Source of the DNA: Zantedeschia hybrid cultivar
Taxonomy: Eukaryota > Streptophyta > Magnoliopsida > Alismatales > Araceae
Reading direction: 5' to 3'
NCBI GenBank assembly: GCA_030544215.1
Contig: JARZZO010000011.1
Span: 45,753,587-45,817,586, forward strand
DNA length: 64,000 nucleotides
Shown here: positions 25,082-35,238 of the stretch, in pieces
How positions within the stretch are numbered: position 1 is the stretch's first letter
Layout of the letters: each line of letters starts with the position of its first letter
Notes under the pieces: model-generated
Databases searched by the model: none
Seen by the model: only the letters and a program-made list of their open reading frames with translations
What the model was told of the DNA's origin: nothing
Made by a program: the position numbers and the translations under genes

Positions 25082-25341
25082 GTTCTTTCATTTTTAGGCT
25101 TGCACGCATAATTATTTTTTTTCAGTTGGACTATGTAATTATTTGTTGGGTCAAGTCGAATTGTAGTAATTTTTAATTCATGCACTTTTTTTACAATTCA
25201 ATAATATGTGAAATGTTTAACTTAGTTTATTATTTATTTTTCAGATTTATCGAGATCTTGGTTTGACTCTTAATTTTAATGATCCGGTACCCATTTAGTA
25301 ATTAGATCTCCGATTATAAGGTGGCGGGTCATTACAGATAG

Positions 25342-25600
25342 AGAGAAACAATGGCATGCAGAATATTACTGCAACAACTTTTCTCTCCTCCTTTATCTCC
25401 TCTTTCTTCTTCTCTCACAGGCCTCTCTTCTTCCCCTCCGACTGCGGGTTGCTCTCAAAGGAAGCTCATCGCCATAACGACTTAGGATTTGGAGCGTGGA
25501 AGAGTAGAAGGTTCCCTCCTCATGGTCCTTCTTATCCTCTGAGGTCTGTTCTCCTTTACGTTGGCGAGCAAGGTATAATCACTTACCTCTCGCCATGAGA
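25342..25600 (+). repeat. Probable right part of the old Copia-type LTR
   Basis: The sequence continues the 2228-2512 fragment after the duplicated GATAG of the solo LTR. It is CT-rich (CTCCTCCTTTATCTCC, TTCTTCTTCTCTCAC), as in many LTR 5'-untranslated parts. The right boundary is not visible. The 80-codon ORF here has no domain and is not called. Confidence 0.35.
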
Positions 25601-27084
25601 TCCCCTTCCATGCATGCTTCCACTTTGCTCTTGTTTATTTTGATGCATGGAGTTTTCTCTATCACCTTATAATGTAGGACTATACCAACGTGCCTCTTTA
25701 TATCTAGGTTGATTTAAATTGTCACGTGCATAAAGACAAATACAAGGTGTGCATCTTGAATCATTATCATGTGATATCTTATTGAAATTATGAGACTGTC
25801 CAACCCAAAACTGTAAGATATGAAGGAGTTGTTTGTTTCAATGTAAAACTATGTAATTCACTTGTTTTGAAATCACTGGTTTTAAAATCGATGACATTAT
25901 ATGGTTTTAAAATCATAGAGTTAATTTTGGTTGGATTGATTGTAAAATAAACAAGAGAATGTATCAATGTTCTTGGTTTGGTTTATATTGGACATGTCCT
26001 GTAAACCAAAACAAGGGAGTTGGGCTGCCAAGTAGGCAGACAAGGTTCAGACAGAATTTTATTTTACAATATTTTACTTCATTCCAAACATCTGAAAATA
26101 CTGTTAAATGGAACAATGTTACGCTATTTTATGATTGAAACAAACAACTGGTTAGTGAAGAAGACTTTACTATTTTAACAATATTTTATTTTATCTCTTG
26201 TTCAACATGAGACTATAGATTCTATTATGCCAAATTCCCGATTGGATATCTTGAAACAAAACCAAGACCCTCGAATGGGCCGGTTTGCATAGTCTGGCCT
26301 TACCAGGTAATATTTTGAAGGCTCTTCAATTTCCTGCCTCGCTTGCGTCATTGAAGCGCTGGCTTTCAAAGCATGCATCAAACTTGGCTTGTGCGTAGGA
26401 CGCTCTCTGTTAGCTCCCCCTCATTTTTGTATTACCTTTTATCCCAAGAACGGGCGAACCTGGCTGCTCGTATACTTGCTTCCTTCATTGAGCGCCACTT
26501 TGATTAGAGAATAGGAGAATAATAAGACCTCTTATTCTTAGAATAAGGTTAATTTTAGTTTGATGGATGGAATAGCTTATATCGCGTTAGAATTGTTTAT
26601 ACTAGGATAAGGAGAATAAGTAATTCAGACCTAAGAATTGCTTATCCTTCCTATTCCACCGGTAAGTCTTACAGAACTATCAAAGCTAAATACCCATTAT
26701 TTTAGTATACATTATCCCAAATAAATAATTCTGAATAATCTGTTCTGTTCTGCAAACAAATTGGGGCTAAGAATTTTAATTGTAACCGACACTGAGATCC
26801 AAGAAAAATCTCTCTTTTTATTCTCCTCACCATTTTAAAAGAAAGTAACCAGTAATGACTCTTGGCTCCTCCACCTCCTCGAATTTTTTTTTTTAATATT
26901 TTGAATGGCTTTGGCTTGATCAACGTAAAACAGCCACGCGCATCCCTTTGATTCCTCCACTTCGTTGCTCCCCACTCTAATGTTGGACAATTTTTTATTG
27001 AATAATACTTGTTGCAACTTTGTGATGTAGTGCTAGCTTCACGGCAAGTGAATAGTCCTTTAATTTGAATTGATCCGACGATTG
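25601..27084. other. Intergenic, with one small inverted-repeat element
   Basis: No gene is seen. Apart from the inverted-repeat element at 25827-26149, the sequence is AT-rich with no clear homology. The region 26510-26660 contains repeated AGGAGAATAA / TTATCC-type words that may be another worn inverted-repeat element. Confidence 0.5.
25827..26149. repeat. MITE-like inverted-repeat element
   Basis: AGTTGTTTGTTTCAAT at 25827-25842 is perfectly inverted at 26134-26149 (ATTGAAACAAACAACT). The element is 323 bp, AT-rich and non-coding. I cannot identify a target-site duplication with confidence, so the superfamily is open. Confidence 0.6.
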
Positions 27085-27345
27085 CAGCAGTAGTATTCTT
27101 TTATTTTTAATTTTTTTTTAAAGTCAGTCCCATCATGTCTGATACGTCCGTACAATCCGATCGTCTATCGAACAACCTAAAAAAATAAAAAATAGAACCT
27201 AATGAACATTCATTTTTAAATTTTTTTTAGATCGTCCAATTAACTATAGAATTATACAGACGACGTGTCAGACATGATAAAGCCGACTTAAATAATTTTA
27301 AAAAATTAAAAAAATTTAGACCGCAAGTGTTACTCTTCTTTTATT
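27085..27345. repeat. Inverted-repeat (MITE-like) element
   Basis: About 30 bp at 27123-27153 (core ATCATGTCTGA) is inverted at 27254-27287 (core TCAGACATGAT), with T- and A-rich flanks on the outer sides. The non-coding unit is roughly 260 bp and its outer limits are approximate. Confidence 0.5.
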
Positions 27346-27645
27346 AGTCCTTCCCGCTCTTCCCTTTTATATATCCTCCTGCATGAGGGTCCTCCGGCAT
27401 GTGAGGGAGAGACGATGCAGCCACACACAGACACAACCCTTGCTGCTTCAGAACTGTCAGCAGAGATGATGGCGCTGATCACGACAGCTTCAAATAATTA
27501 ACTCTTCTGCTGAACAGATCAACTAAAAAAAATAGGTCATGATTAGGACACTTACAAGGGAAGGGATGGGGACTTTGGTTAAAAAATGAGAGAGAGAAAG
27601 TTATGGTGTTTGTGTTTTTTTTCCTTAAGTCATGTATGTTAGTAT

Positions 27646-28810
27646 TAGGAGTGTAAACTGGTCTGAGGATTCCAAAACCCGATCTGAGTCTGAATCAATT
27701 TTCGGGTTCGGAGCTTCGGATTTCAGGTGCCCTGAAATAAGATAATCACGGGTTAGATTTTGGGGCACCCGTGATCCGAGTCCGGTCAAATTTCACACTG
27801 GGTTGCTCCTCGTCCTCTTCAACCTCCTCCACAGCCAGAATGTTGTCCCCTCCTACTCCCTGTGCAGGTTATTCTCTCTGATCCGACGCCACTAGTCCTC
27901 TAGGCCGCCCTCGTCCACCTCCTTGACCTCCTCTAGGTGCTTGTTCTCCTCGTCGATGGTGGCGTCGAGGCCTTATCTAAGGTATCGAAGCTAGGGAAGG
28001 GGGCAGTGCGGAGGCAGCCATCGTGCCATGACGTCATCGTCGGCTCAAGGCCCCCATTCCGGGAGACATGAAAGCTCGAGAGATGCTGAACATGGACCTT
28101 TGGCTGCCACCTCCCCCTCTTCTCATCCCAGGTCACCATTGCGATGTGGATCAAGCCTAGCTGGCGAACAACGGTGGATCATGAATTCGAACGCGAAGAT
28201 CCCGTCATCGTCCACCTCGTGCACCTTCCCGTTCGCCTCCGGCAGTATGAACAATGAGATGCGGAGGAGAACTCCTGATTTGGATCGGATCGGGAGCCGT
28301 AGTTCTTGAGGGACGGCCCGGCGGGATGCTGTTTTCGCCATGAAGGGCTAGGTCGAGGGAATCCTCCCCGTCGCCTAGCCCACCATGACCGCCGTCGGAG
28401 GGGAATCATAGAGGGGGCTCGTCAAAGGGGATCCTGCAGAGGAAGTCCTTGCCGCCCTCGTCAGCGGCGAGGCCAGCGTAGACTTCGAAGCGTTGGGAGG
28501 GGAGGCAGGGGTCGTAGTAGAGGTAGCCGTCATCGTCGAAGGGGCACATGGAGGAGCCACGCGCCAGTGCCTCCTCGCCGTTGTTGCTAAAGGAGGTGAT
28601 CCAGTAGCCACCTCCGTCGCCTCCCACCCCTTCTCGTCTTCCTCTCCAATGGCCGGCGGGCTCCGTGATCCGAATCAACGCGGATCCAAATTCGAATCCG
28701 ACCGAAATTTGTGAAACCTGTGGATTCGGATTTGGATCAGGTCGAATTTTTCGGATCTAAATTCACATTGGCTCAAGATCCGATCTGAACCCGATTCATG
28801 TACACCCCTA
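27646..28810. mobile_element. hAT-type non-autonomous element with gene-like insert
   Basis: The ends are TAGGAGTGTAAACTGG and its imperfect inverse TGTACACCCCTA. It is flanked by a perfect 8-bp duplication GTTAGTAT (27638-27645 and 28811-28818), the size typical of hAT elements. Subterminal parts carry repeated GGATC/CCGAAT words, as in many plant hAT-derived elements. The middle (about 27800-28680) is much more GC-rich and looks coding on the minus strand, but with stops. No transposase is visible. The structure suggests a hAT element that captured a host gene fragment. Confidence 0.75.
27850..28678 (-). pseudogene. Gene-like fragment carried by the hAT element
   Basis: The longest minus-strand frame, 28406-28678, includes GYWITSFSNNGEEALARG followed by SMCPFDDDGYLYYDPCLPS. 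A second frame farther on (28123-28341) includes VHEVDDDGIFAFEF. Codon-like composition and the acidic/aromatic strings suggest a captured exon, but stops and frame changes break it, and I do not recognise the family. It could be merely GC-rich sequence without coding origin. Confidence 0.45.
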
Positions 28811-28818
28811 GTTAGTAT

Positions 28819-29556
28819 GCAGCGGCGGTGTAGACATTCATGTGCACGTTAGTTACACAGAGACTACATGCATGTAATTTTTGAAACACAAGCATATGGA
28901 GTGCATGTGAAAGTCCACGTGGCATGCGGTAGCCAAATAAGGTTGCTATGGAGAAGGGGACAAAGGGGTGGACGTGGAGTGTGGAGCATATGATTGTGAT
29001 CATGAATGTGTAGGACAGACACCATGTGAAGAGGAGAGGATGGGGAATTTTGTTCCCGTGCCGGCACATGGATTCAGGTGGGATAGATCAAAGGGTGAAG
29101 TCCGGACCTAGGCTTTGAAGTGATATATATTCTTTTTCGTATACTTTAGGGAGGTCCCTTTGATCTCTTTCATCGCATAGTTTATCTCTCTGCATGCCTT
29201 TATATATATGGTGTCACATGGACTGTTGGGGAGGTCACTAATTAAAAAAGTAGAAAAAGAAAAAAGGAGAGAGATCTAGTAACAGGAAGTAATTAGAGGT
29301 TGCCTTAGCAAAAACTATATACGTGGGACATGCTATTGCCTGCATGAGAGCATGTGCAAGGACAAATTAAAATTGTTGGACAACCGCTGGACATCTCGGA
29401 GTTGAGTCAGCCCTAAGACAACAGAAAATAGACGAGGCAATGAGAAATTTCACAACCCGGTTAAGTGTCTTACCCGCCTTGTTCCTTCAGGTTACTTTTA
29501 ATTCTTCTTAGGCACGTACTGCCTGGTCATGTTTGAGCGTGACAGTTGGGGCTTAC
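28819..29556. other. Intergenic, no feature recognised
   Basis: Mixed AT-rich sequence without a convincing ORF or clear repeat; it separates the hAT element from the solo LTR at 29562. Confidence 0.5.
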
Positions 29557-29561
29557 CTATC

Positions 29562-30614
29562 TGATGTAGACTGGATCTATCACGACCGGACTCCGAAGTC
29601 GGAATCCGGAGAAGAGGATCCGAAGCCGGTTCGGATCGATATTTCAGAGGCCCGACGGGGATCCGGAAGGCCGAGGAGGCGGAGGCGAAGACGAGGGTCC
29701 GAAGGCCGAAGGGCGCTTCGGTCGGTGCAGGCTCGTCTCCGGAAAGTCGGGGCCGAGGCTCCTTCGGCGGGCGAAGGGGCGGTGCGGATGAAGCTCCTTC
29801 TGGCTGTATTGCCGACAGGCGATGAAGCCGAAGCCGACGGTCTGAGGCCGGAAGGGTCTCGGACTCGGCTTGCTCTTGGATAGTGAGCCCAAAAGCCCTT
29901 TTGTCGGACGAGGGGACAGCGCGGGGCCGAGTCTCCTGTCGCGGGGCAGCCGTCGCACGGCGTCGAGACCAGGGAGAGGAGTCCGAGGTCGGCGGCCGAG
30001 ACCGACTCGGGAAGGTCGGCGATGATTCGAACCGAGCTCCTGCAGGAGGGAAAGAAGAAGAAACCGGTCAGCAGGAGTCCCGGGCTCTGGCCCTTAGGAA
30101 CCCCCTCCGACGGTCAAGTTAGCTTCTGAAGATGATTCGATTCAGAAGGCAAAAAGTAGCTTTAATGCTAATTGGACCGTAGTCCTTAAGGGTCTCGGAA
30201 GCAAAGAATTGCATACCTTTGGCGATAAATAACGGTGTATTTATAGCAGAGGATAGAGGTTGGTTAACGGTGGTAGCCGATATAGGACTATGTTTGGGCT
30301 TACTGGTAAACCGCCATAGTGCCTGATCCGCCACCGGAGTGGGCCGGACTCGGCTATCGGGCCGAAGGGGGTTGGGCCGCCGATGGACCGAAGTCTGCTG
30401 GGCCTAGGGCTGCCGCGCTGTTCCCGGGCCGTAGGCTGATGGGCCGCTGACGGGCCGAAGCCTGTTGGGCCGGGAGCAACGGTGCCGCTTATGGGGCCGA
30501 GGGCTGCTGGGCCGCTGATGGGCTGGAGACTCCCGGAGGGCCTGATACTGTTGCTGTTGGGCTGAACGGGGTTTGGGCCTGCTCTAATGGGCCAAATCGG
30601 ATTCTGTCTCATCA
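29562..30614 (-). mobile_element. Solo LTR, 1053 bp
   Basis: The sequence begins TGATGTAGACTGG and ends CTGTCTCATCA (termini TGATG/CATCA). It is flanked by a perfect 5-bp duplication CTATC (29557-29561 and 30615-30619). A TATA box, TATAAATA on the minus strand, is at 30238-30245 and indicates minus-strand orientation. About 120 bp downstream on that strand is TTGACCGTCGGAGGGGG, like the motif before the end of many plant LTRs. No internal region is present. The lineage is undetermined; the ORFs inside (such as 29533-29883) are not genes. Confidence 0.85.
30238..30245 (-). promoter_or_regulatory. TATA box of the solo LTR
   Basis: TATAAATA on the minus strand lies within the solo LTR in CTCTGCTATAAATACACC context, a typical LTR promoter. 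Confidence 0.6.
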
Positions 30615-30749
30615 CTATCAAAGAGTCTATGGCTCAAAAATTATTGGATTTCTCTTGTAAAAGGAAAGTCACAAATTTAAATCTCATTTTTTATAGTTGT
30701 CGAGAGTGAGGAATTATTCGTATGAATTCATGAAGACTTATATCTAAGT

Positions 30750-31449
30750 TAGGGTTGCAAATGGATACTTGAGTTCTGATTATCCACTTCATTTTCGTTT
30801 CTGTTAGTGGATATAGAACCTTTTAAAAACCATCCGTTAGATTATATGAAGTGGAAATAGATTTCCGATGATTATATGAGTCAGAAATCGAAACAATTAT
30901 TTTGCATCTACTAACCCGTTTCTTTTTTCGAATTATCATGCATCTCATATATATTATTTTACAAGATAAAAATTAAACCCCATCAGATAGATCCCTTTCA
31001 TGTCCAACAGTGAGAATATCTCTTTGACAAAAGTTAGGCTACGGTGAAAAGTAAGAAACTTTTCTTAACACTGAATGTGATGTATGCTGCATGGTTTGAG
31101 TAAATTTATATGTAGATTTAGATCAATAGATAAAGTAGATTTCAAAATTAATACTTATAGATTGTAAGAATTTACATAAAGTAAAATCTTATATATTTAT
31201 AATTTCAATTATTAAAAGAAAGTCGGATGCAAATAGTAATAGTAATTTAAAATAACTTTATATAGTGATGACAGTAGCAAAACATTCCGTTTACTTGTTC
31301 TTATTTCTGATTTTTAATTTTAAAATAAAAATAGATGCGGACACAGAAACAATTATTTCTGTTTCTGATCTTGTCAAAGATAAACGTTACAGTAAATAGA
31401 AGCGGAATGTGCCATTTTTATTTCCATCTCTTATCCACTTGTAGCCTTA
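30750..31449. repeat. hAT-like non-autonomous element
   Basis: The left end TAGGGTTGCAAATGGATA is mirrored by TTATCCACTTGTAGCCTTA at the right end. The flanking 8-mers (ATCTAAGT, GTTCAAGT) match at five positions, and the rest differ by transitions, as expected of a worn 8-bp duplication. The 700-bp element is AT-rich and non-coding. Its ends resemble those of the element at 32450-32730. Confidence 0.55.
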
Positions 31450-32167
31450 GTTCAAGTGTTTCCTGTAGGTGACGGAGTCTGTGGGGAAAAAGTATTACTC
31501 TCTGTAATAGGATCTTCAAACTCAGAAATGATCACTAAAAGAAGATCAAACTATTGCGACCATGTAGAAAAATCTTTTACTAACGAGAAAATAATGGTCT
31601 AAGTGCCAAATTATGTAACCTCTCTAACTAAGGAGACTCTGTAAATATTTTTGATAAAAAAAGGTTGGGGCTTTCATTCATTACTGGAATGAATTGTGTT
31701 GTGTATCATGTTTACAAATGGATGGTTAGTGGGCAGACGCTGGTGAATATATCTATACACCAAACCAGTACAAATGGTAAATTATTTTATTATATCAAAT
31801 AGAAGCATGCACCTGCTCTTATCTGAAGTTAGGACCATCCGACCGATTCCGCTGATATCAAAGTGCAGGCGTTGAGGAATGGACGGGAAAAAGGGTATCT
31901 ATCTCTGACGAAGCGATGCCCTTGTCCAGTTTTTAACTGAATAAAGAAACTAATGACCTTTCCTAATGCCCCCAGAAATTGATATAAAAGGACTGTACAT
32001 CGGGACAAATCAGACTGATCTGTCAGATAAGCCTAAGCCTGAGCTACCCTACTATTGTATTCTATGGAAGAAATTGATGCAATATGCATATGCTTGCGGC
32101 TGGAGGTCATATCCAGAAAATTTAGTTGTTAACATGTCGATGTGATCTTAATTACTCAAATATTACT

Positions 32168-32209
32168 GTCGTCGTCGTCGTCGCCTTCTTCTTCTTCTTC
32201 TTCTTCTTC
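32168..32209 (+). repeat. Trinucleotide microsatellite
   Basis: (GTC)n at about 32168-32183 is followed directly by (CTT)n to 32209. The Ser- and Phe-rich ORFs across it are artefacts. Confidence 0.9.
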
Positions 32210-32449
32210 AGGGATGTACACACATGGATTCAGCTGCATGTCCCATGTGTGGCGAAGATCAGAAAAGGAAACGAGGCAGCGTTCTGCCAACCTCTTAGGT
32301 GTTTTTGGATCTGCGTATTTGAGTACCTGTGAAAGGAAAAAAGAATTATACTTGTTGCACTCTAAGTGAACAGAGCGGCGGACGTAGAAATTTTGTTCAG
32401 TGGGGTCACCCGGATTGAGTATTGCAAGTTAAATTAGAAGGAGGACAGT

Positions 32450-32730
32450 TAGGGATGCAAACGGGTCGGATTATGTGCGGATCTAAAGTAGATCAATGAC
32501 CGTATCCGTGAAGTTATTGGTTTAAAAATATTATCTACTAACGATCATGTAAATTAATAATCGGTCAGATAATTGAATCTTAATGTACTATATGTATTCG
32601 ATAAAAAAAAAATGTATTCATTATCTTATCCACTATGAATATCGATTTGAAAAGACAATTTATTAATTGACCTATAAACTAATGATCGTTTGAATACTCG
32701 GGTTATCGATCAGTTGACATTTGCATCGTT
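32450..32730. repeat. hAT-like MITE, 281 bp
   Basis: TAGGGATGCAAACGG at the left end is mirrored by TTTGCATCGTT at the right end. The flanks AGGACAGT (32442-32449) and AGGACATT (32731-32738) agree at 7 of 8 bases, giving a hAT-size duplication. There is no coding sequence. Confidence 0.65.
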
Positions 32731-32739
32731 AGGACATTA

Positions 32740-35238
32740 ATGAGGTTCACTTAGACTGAATGATTTATTTGAAAGATACGGACGGACAAAGAGATGGATA
32801 TGTGATTGTGTGTAGGATCATGGACTAACTAAATGGACTGGACGACTGGATCAAGGTCCAACGGGTTCTTACGAGTGGGTCAGTGGGGTCCTAGGGCACC
32901 CTGACTTGGACTGAACTATGGAGTTATAAAAATCTAGTGGGATCCTGAGACCCCACTGTCCAAACACTAGATCCGCCTACCAGAGAACAGTTATCCGATT
33001 GATCAAAGTAGCAATAAGGTTCACATAAGATGGATGTCTTATTTAGTGTTGCTTTCATGTCTTTAATTTTTTTTTTTAATGAAACAATAAATATTCTTCT
33101 GCTGTCTAATTTTAAGTAGATTAGACGACCGCTTACTTGCGGTGCAATAACTTGGATGAAGATTTTTTGTGTGCAAGCTTCTTTGATTACTGGTTGATCA
33201 ATGAGTCAATGACGACATATTTATAGAGAGGAGATCCTCTCAGTATGTGTTTGGACCAGAGTGCTGGACTTCGGTCCAAGCACGTAGTGAGAGGTTCTCT
33301 TCTCATTTTTATCGGTGTGTACAAATGGCGGTAACTTAAGTTATAATAGACTCTATTTCCCTTCCCCTTGTCAAATGTCTCCTTGGCCCAAATACAGCAT
33401 CTGGCGAACTTTTATGCAAGCTCTTTGCTCCAAAGTGAGGACGCTATTCGGTTCAGACTAAAATCTATATCACATACACAGGGTCACAAGAAAAGCTGAT
33501 CATAATTGTTATTTTAGACAATTAAAGAACAAACCTGCGCCGATAATCTTTCATGCTCTTGCTGATCTATCAACAGCAAGAAGATGTACACAAGAGAGTA
33601 AAGAATACGTCAAATAAAATTGATAAAAGAAGCCATAGATATATATATTTTAGCATCCTATATATTATGACAATTTTTTTCAGAAATCTGTATGCATAAA
33701 AGATTTTACAGGAAGCTGACACAGTCAATGCAACCAGCCAGTCCAAAGCAAGTAGTTAACCAAGTCCAAAAAGTGTTAGAATCATAATTAGGGGGAAGAA
33801 TTCAACTTTAATTATGCTGCAAGCAACTCGCTTCGGACCGATCTGTGCCTCGCTCTCCTAAACATGAATCAAAGATGACTTTCGTTACATTTAACAAATA
33901 AGCCTGGTTCGTACTTCCCATACTCTTTCATTCCCACTCAAACCCCCTCCTCTGAGATTGAATGTCCACTTCGAAAGAAACGGAACCTGTTGGGTTGGGA
34001 GAACCTAGATATGTCGATTAATTAGAATAAGCTAATGTATCAGCGAACTAGAAGATGAAGATTCTCTAGAGGGACTGAGCACAGTAGAAGATGATAAGAG
34101 TGTTGCCGAAAAGAGGAACTGAATCTGTGTCCAACCCTACCTCGACTGAGATCGAAGAAGTAGATGAAGAAGAAGGACGTTTTTGGGAGGATTACGATGC
34201 TGACAGATCAAGAAGGAATATCAGACAAGTATACCATTGCCACTCCACCAAATTAAGAGGTTAGGAATATAAAATTTTATGGTGTGTCTAATTTTGTACG
34301 AGTTAGATGGTGATGAATGGTATTACTCCCGGAGATGGGAACAGTTTTAAGGACAATCGGATTAATTTTTTATTTTTTGATTAATTTTTTATAATTTTTA
34401 AAAATCAAAATTTATATGTACCTGATAGACGACTAAGATTGTATTTTAAAATCGAACCATGATCAGACGGAAAAATAAAGTCTTAGGAGTTGGAAACAAT
34501 CTTAAGAGGAGTCATTTAATATTTCAAAACTTATGATAAATTTATTTATTTTTTTATTATAAAGAAGAGGTCGAAAATAATGTGTGTAACTTGGTTGCAC
34601 ACTGCTACAGTGGGTTGTATCGTAGCATTCTTCTACTTATATGCATATATATTATTCCTTCTTAAGAAGAATGTGCATTTTCAAAGGTAATTTTGTATAT
34701 ACTCCCAAAATTTGTCATATTGTACTAAATATAGAACTTATATTCTTTACGTTGTCATATGCCATCGTCTGTATCCATCTGTCATTTCATTTGTTTACCT
34801 TAAGAAAAAGAAGAAAGCTAATCCGTCTTTATATAACCTCTTGTTTCTTTAATTTATAATGGCAGGCATGCAAAATTTAACTTTGAAGGCATGCAAACTG
34901 ACGACATTCCTATATAGTATACAAAATGTCGTCGTCTTCCTGAATACTCGTTGTTCCATGCCTCCTCTTTCTTCTCCTCCGCCTCCTCCACATCCTTCAA
35001 TTCTCATCCCTTCCCCCAAGCTAGTTGATCCTCCCGTTCCAGACCTTCACAAGAATCATAACCTTTGATGATTGGTTTCTTAACTAATTTTAAGCGGCAG
35101 TACTCGATCGCCATTACAATTAGCTAGCTGTCTGTAGTGTATACATATATGGTGGAGGAATGGGGGAACTAATTAGATAGAGATCTCTGTGAACATGACA
35201 GCCGCCCATAGAGAAGAAAATCTGTGCAGCCGAAGCTG
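32740..35238. other. Intergenic region upstream of the ERF gene
   Basis: No gene is recognised. The sequence is AT-rich with a T run near 33068 and a possible small inverted-repeat relic near 34350-34510. The open frames at 34641-34859 and 34859-35068 lack domains or coding bias and are not called. The last few hundred bases presumably contain the ERF promoter. Confidence 0.5.
35140..35150 (+). promoter_or_regulatory. Candidate TATA element of the ERF gene
   Basis: TATACATATAT lies about 90 bp upstream of the ATG at 35239. Position and composition fit a core promoter with a short leader, but nothing else confirms it. Confidence 0.3.

Larger units (their letters stand above)
2513..25336 (+). 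mobile_element. Outer Gypsy solo LTR, interrupted by the Copia element
   Basis: The LTR starts TGTAAGGACTGAGATTT at 2513 and ends GGCGGGTCATTACA at 25336. It is flanked by a perfect 5-bp duplication GATAG (2508-2512 and 25337-25341). The Copia element and one copy of its GTTCT duplication lie inside; without them the LTR is about 2134 bp (2513-4396 plus 25087-25336). It is homologous to the solo LTR at 9110-11826 and to both LTRs of the Gypsy at 11964-20468, but clearly more diverged. It was therefore the first of the family to land here and was reduced to a solo LTR. Confidence 0.85.

Noticed and set aside
29533..29958. Arg-rich ORFs on both strands
   Set aside because: They lie in the GC-rich part of a solo LTR bounded by a perfect target duplication.
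34641..35068. Two plus-strand ORFs just upstream of the ERF gene, considered as a uORF or small gene
   Set aside because: Low-complexity, no domain, and the probable TATA element and start of the ERF transcript lie downstream of them.
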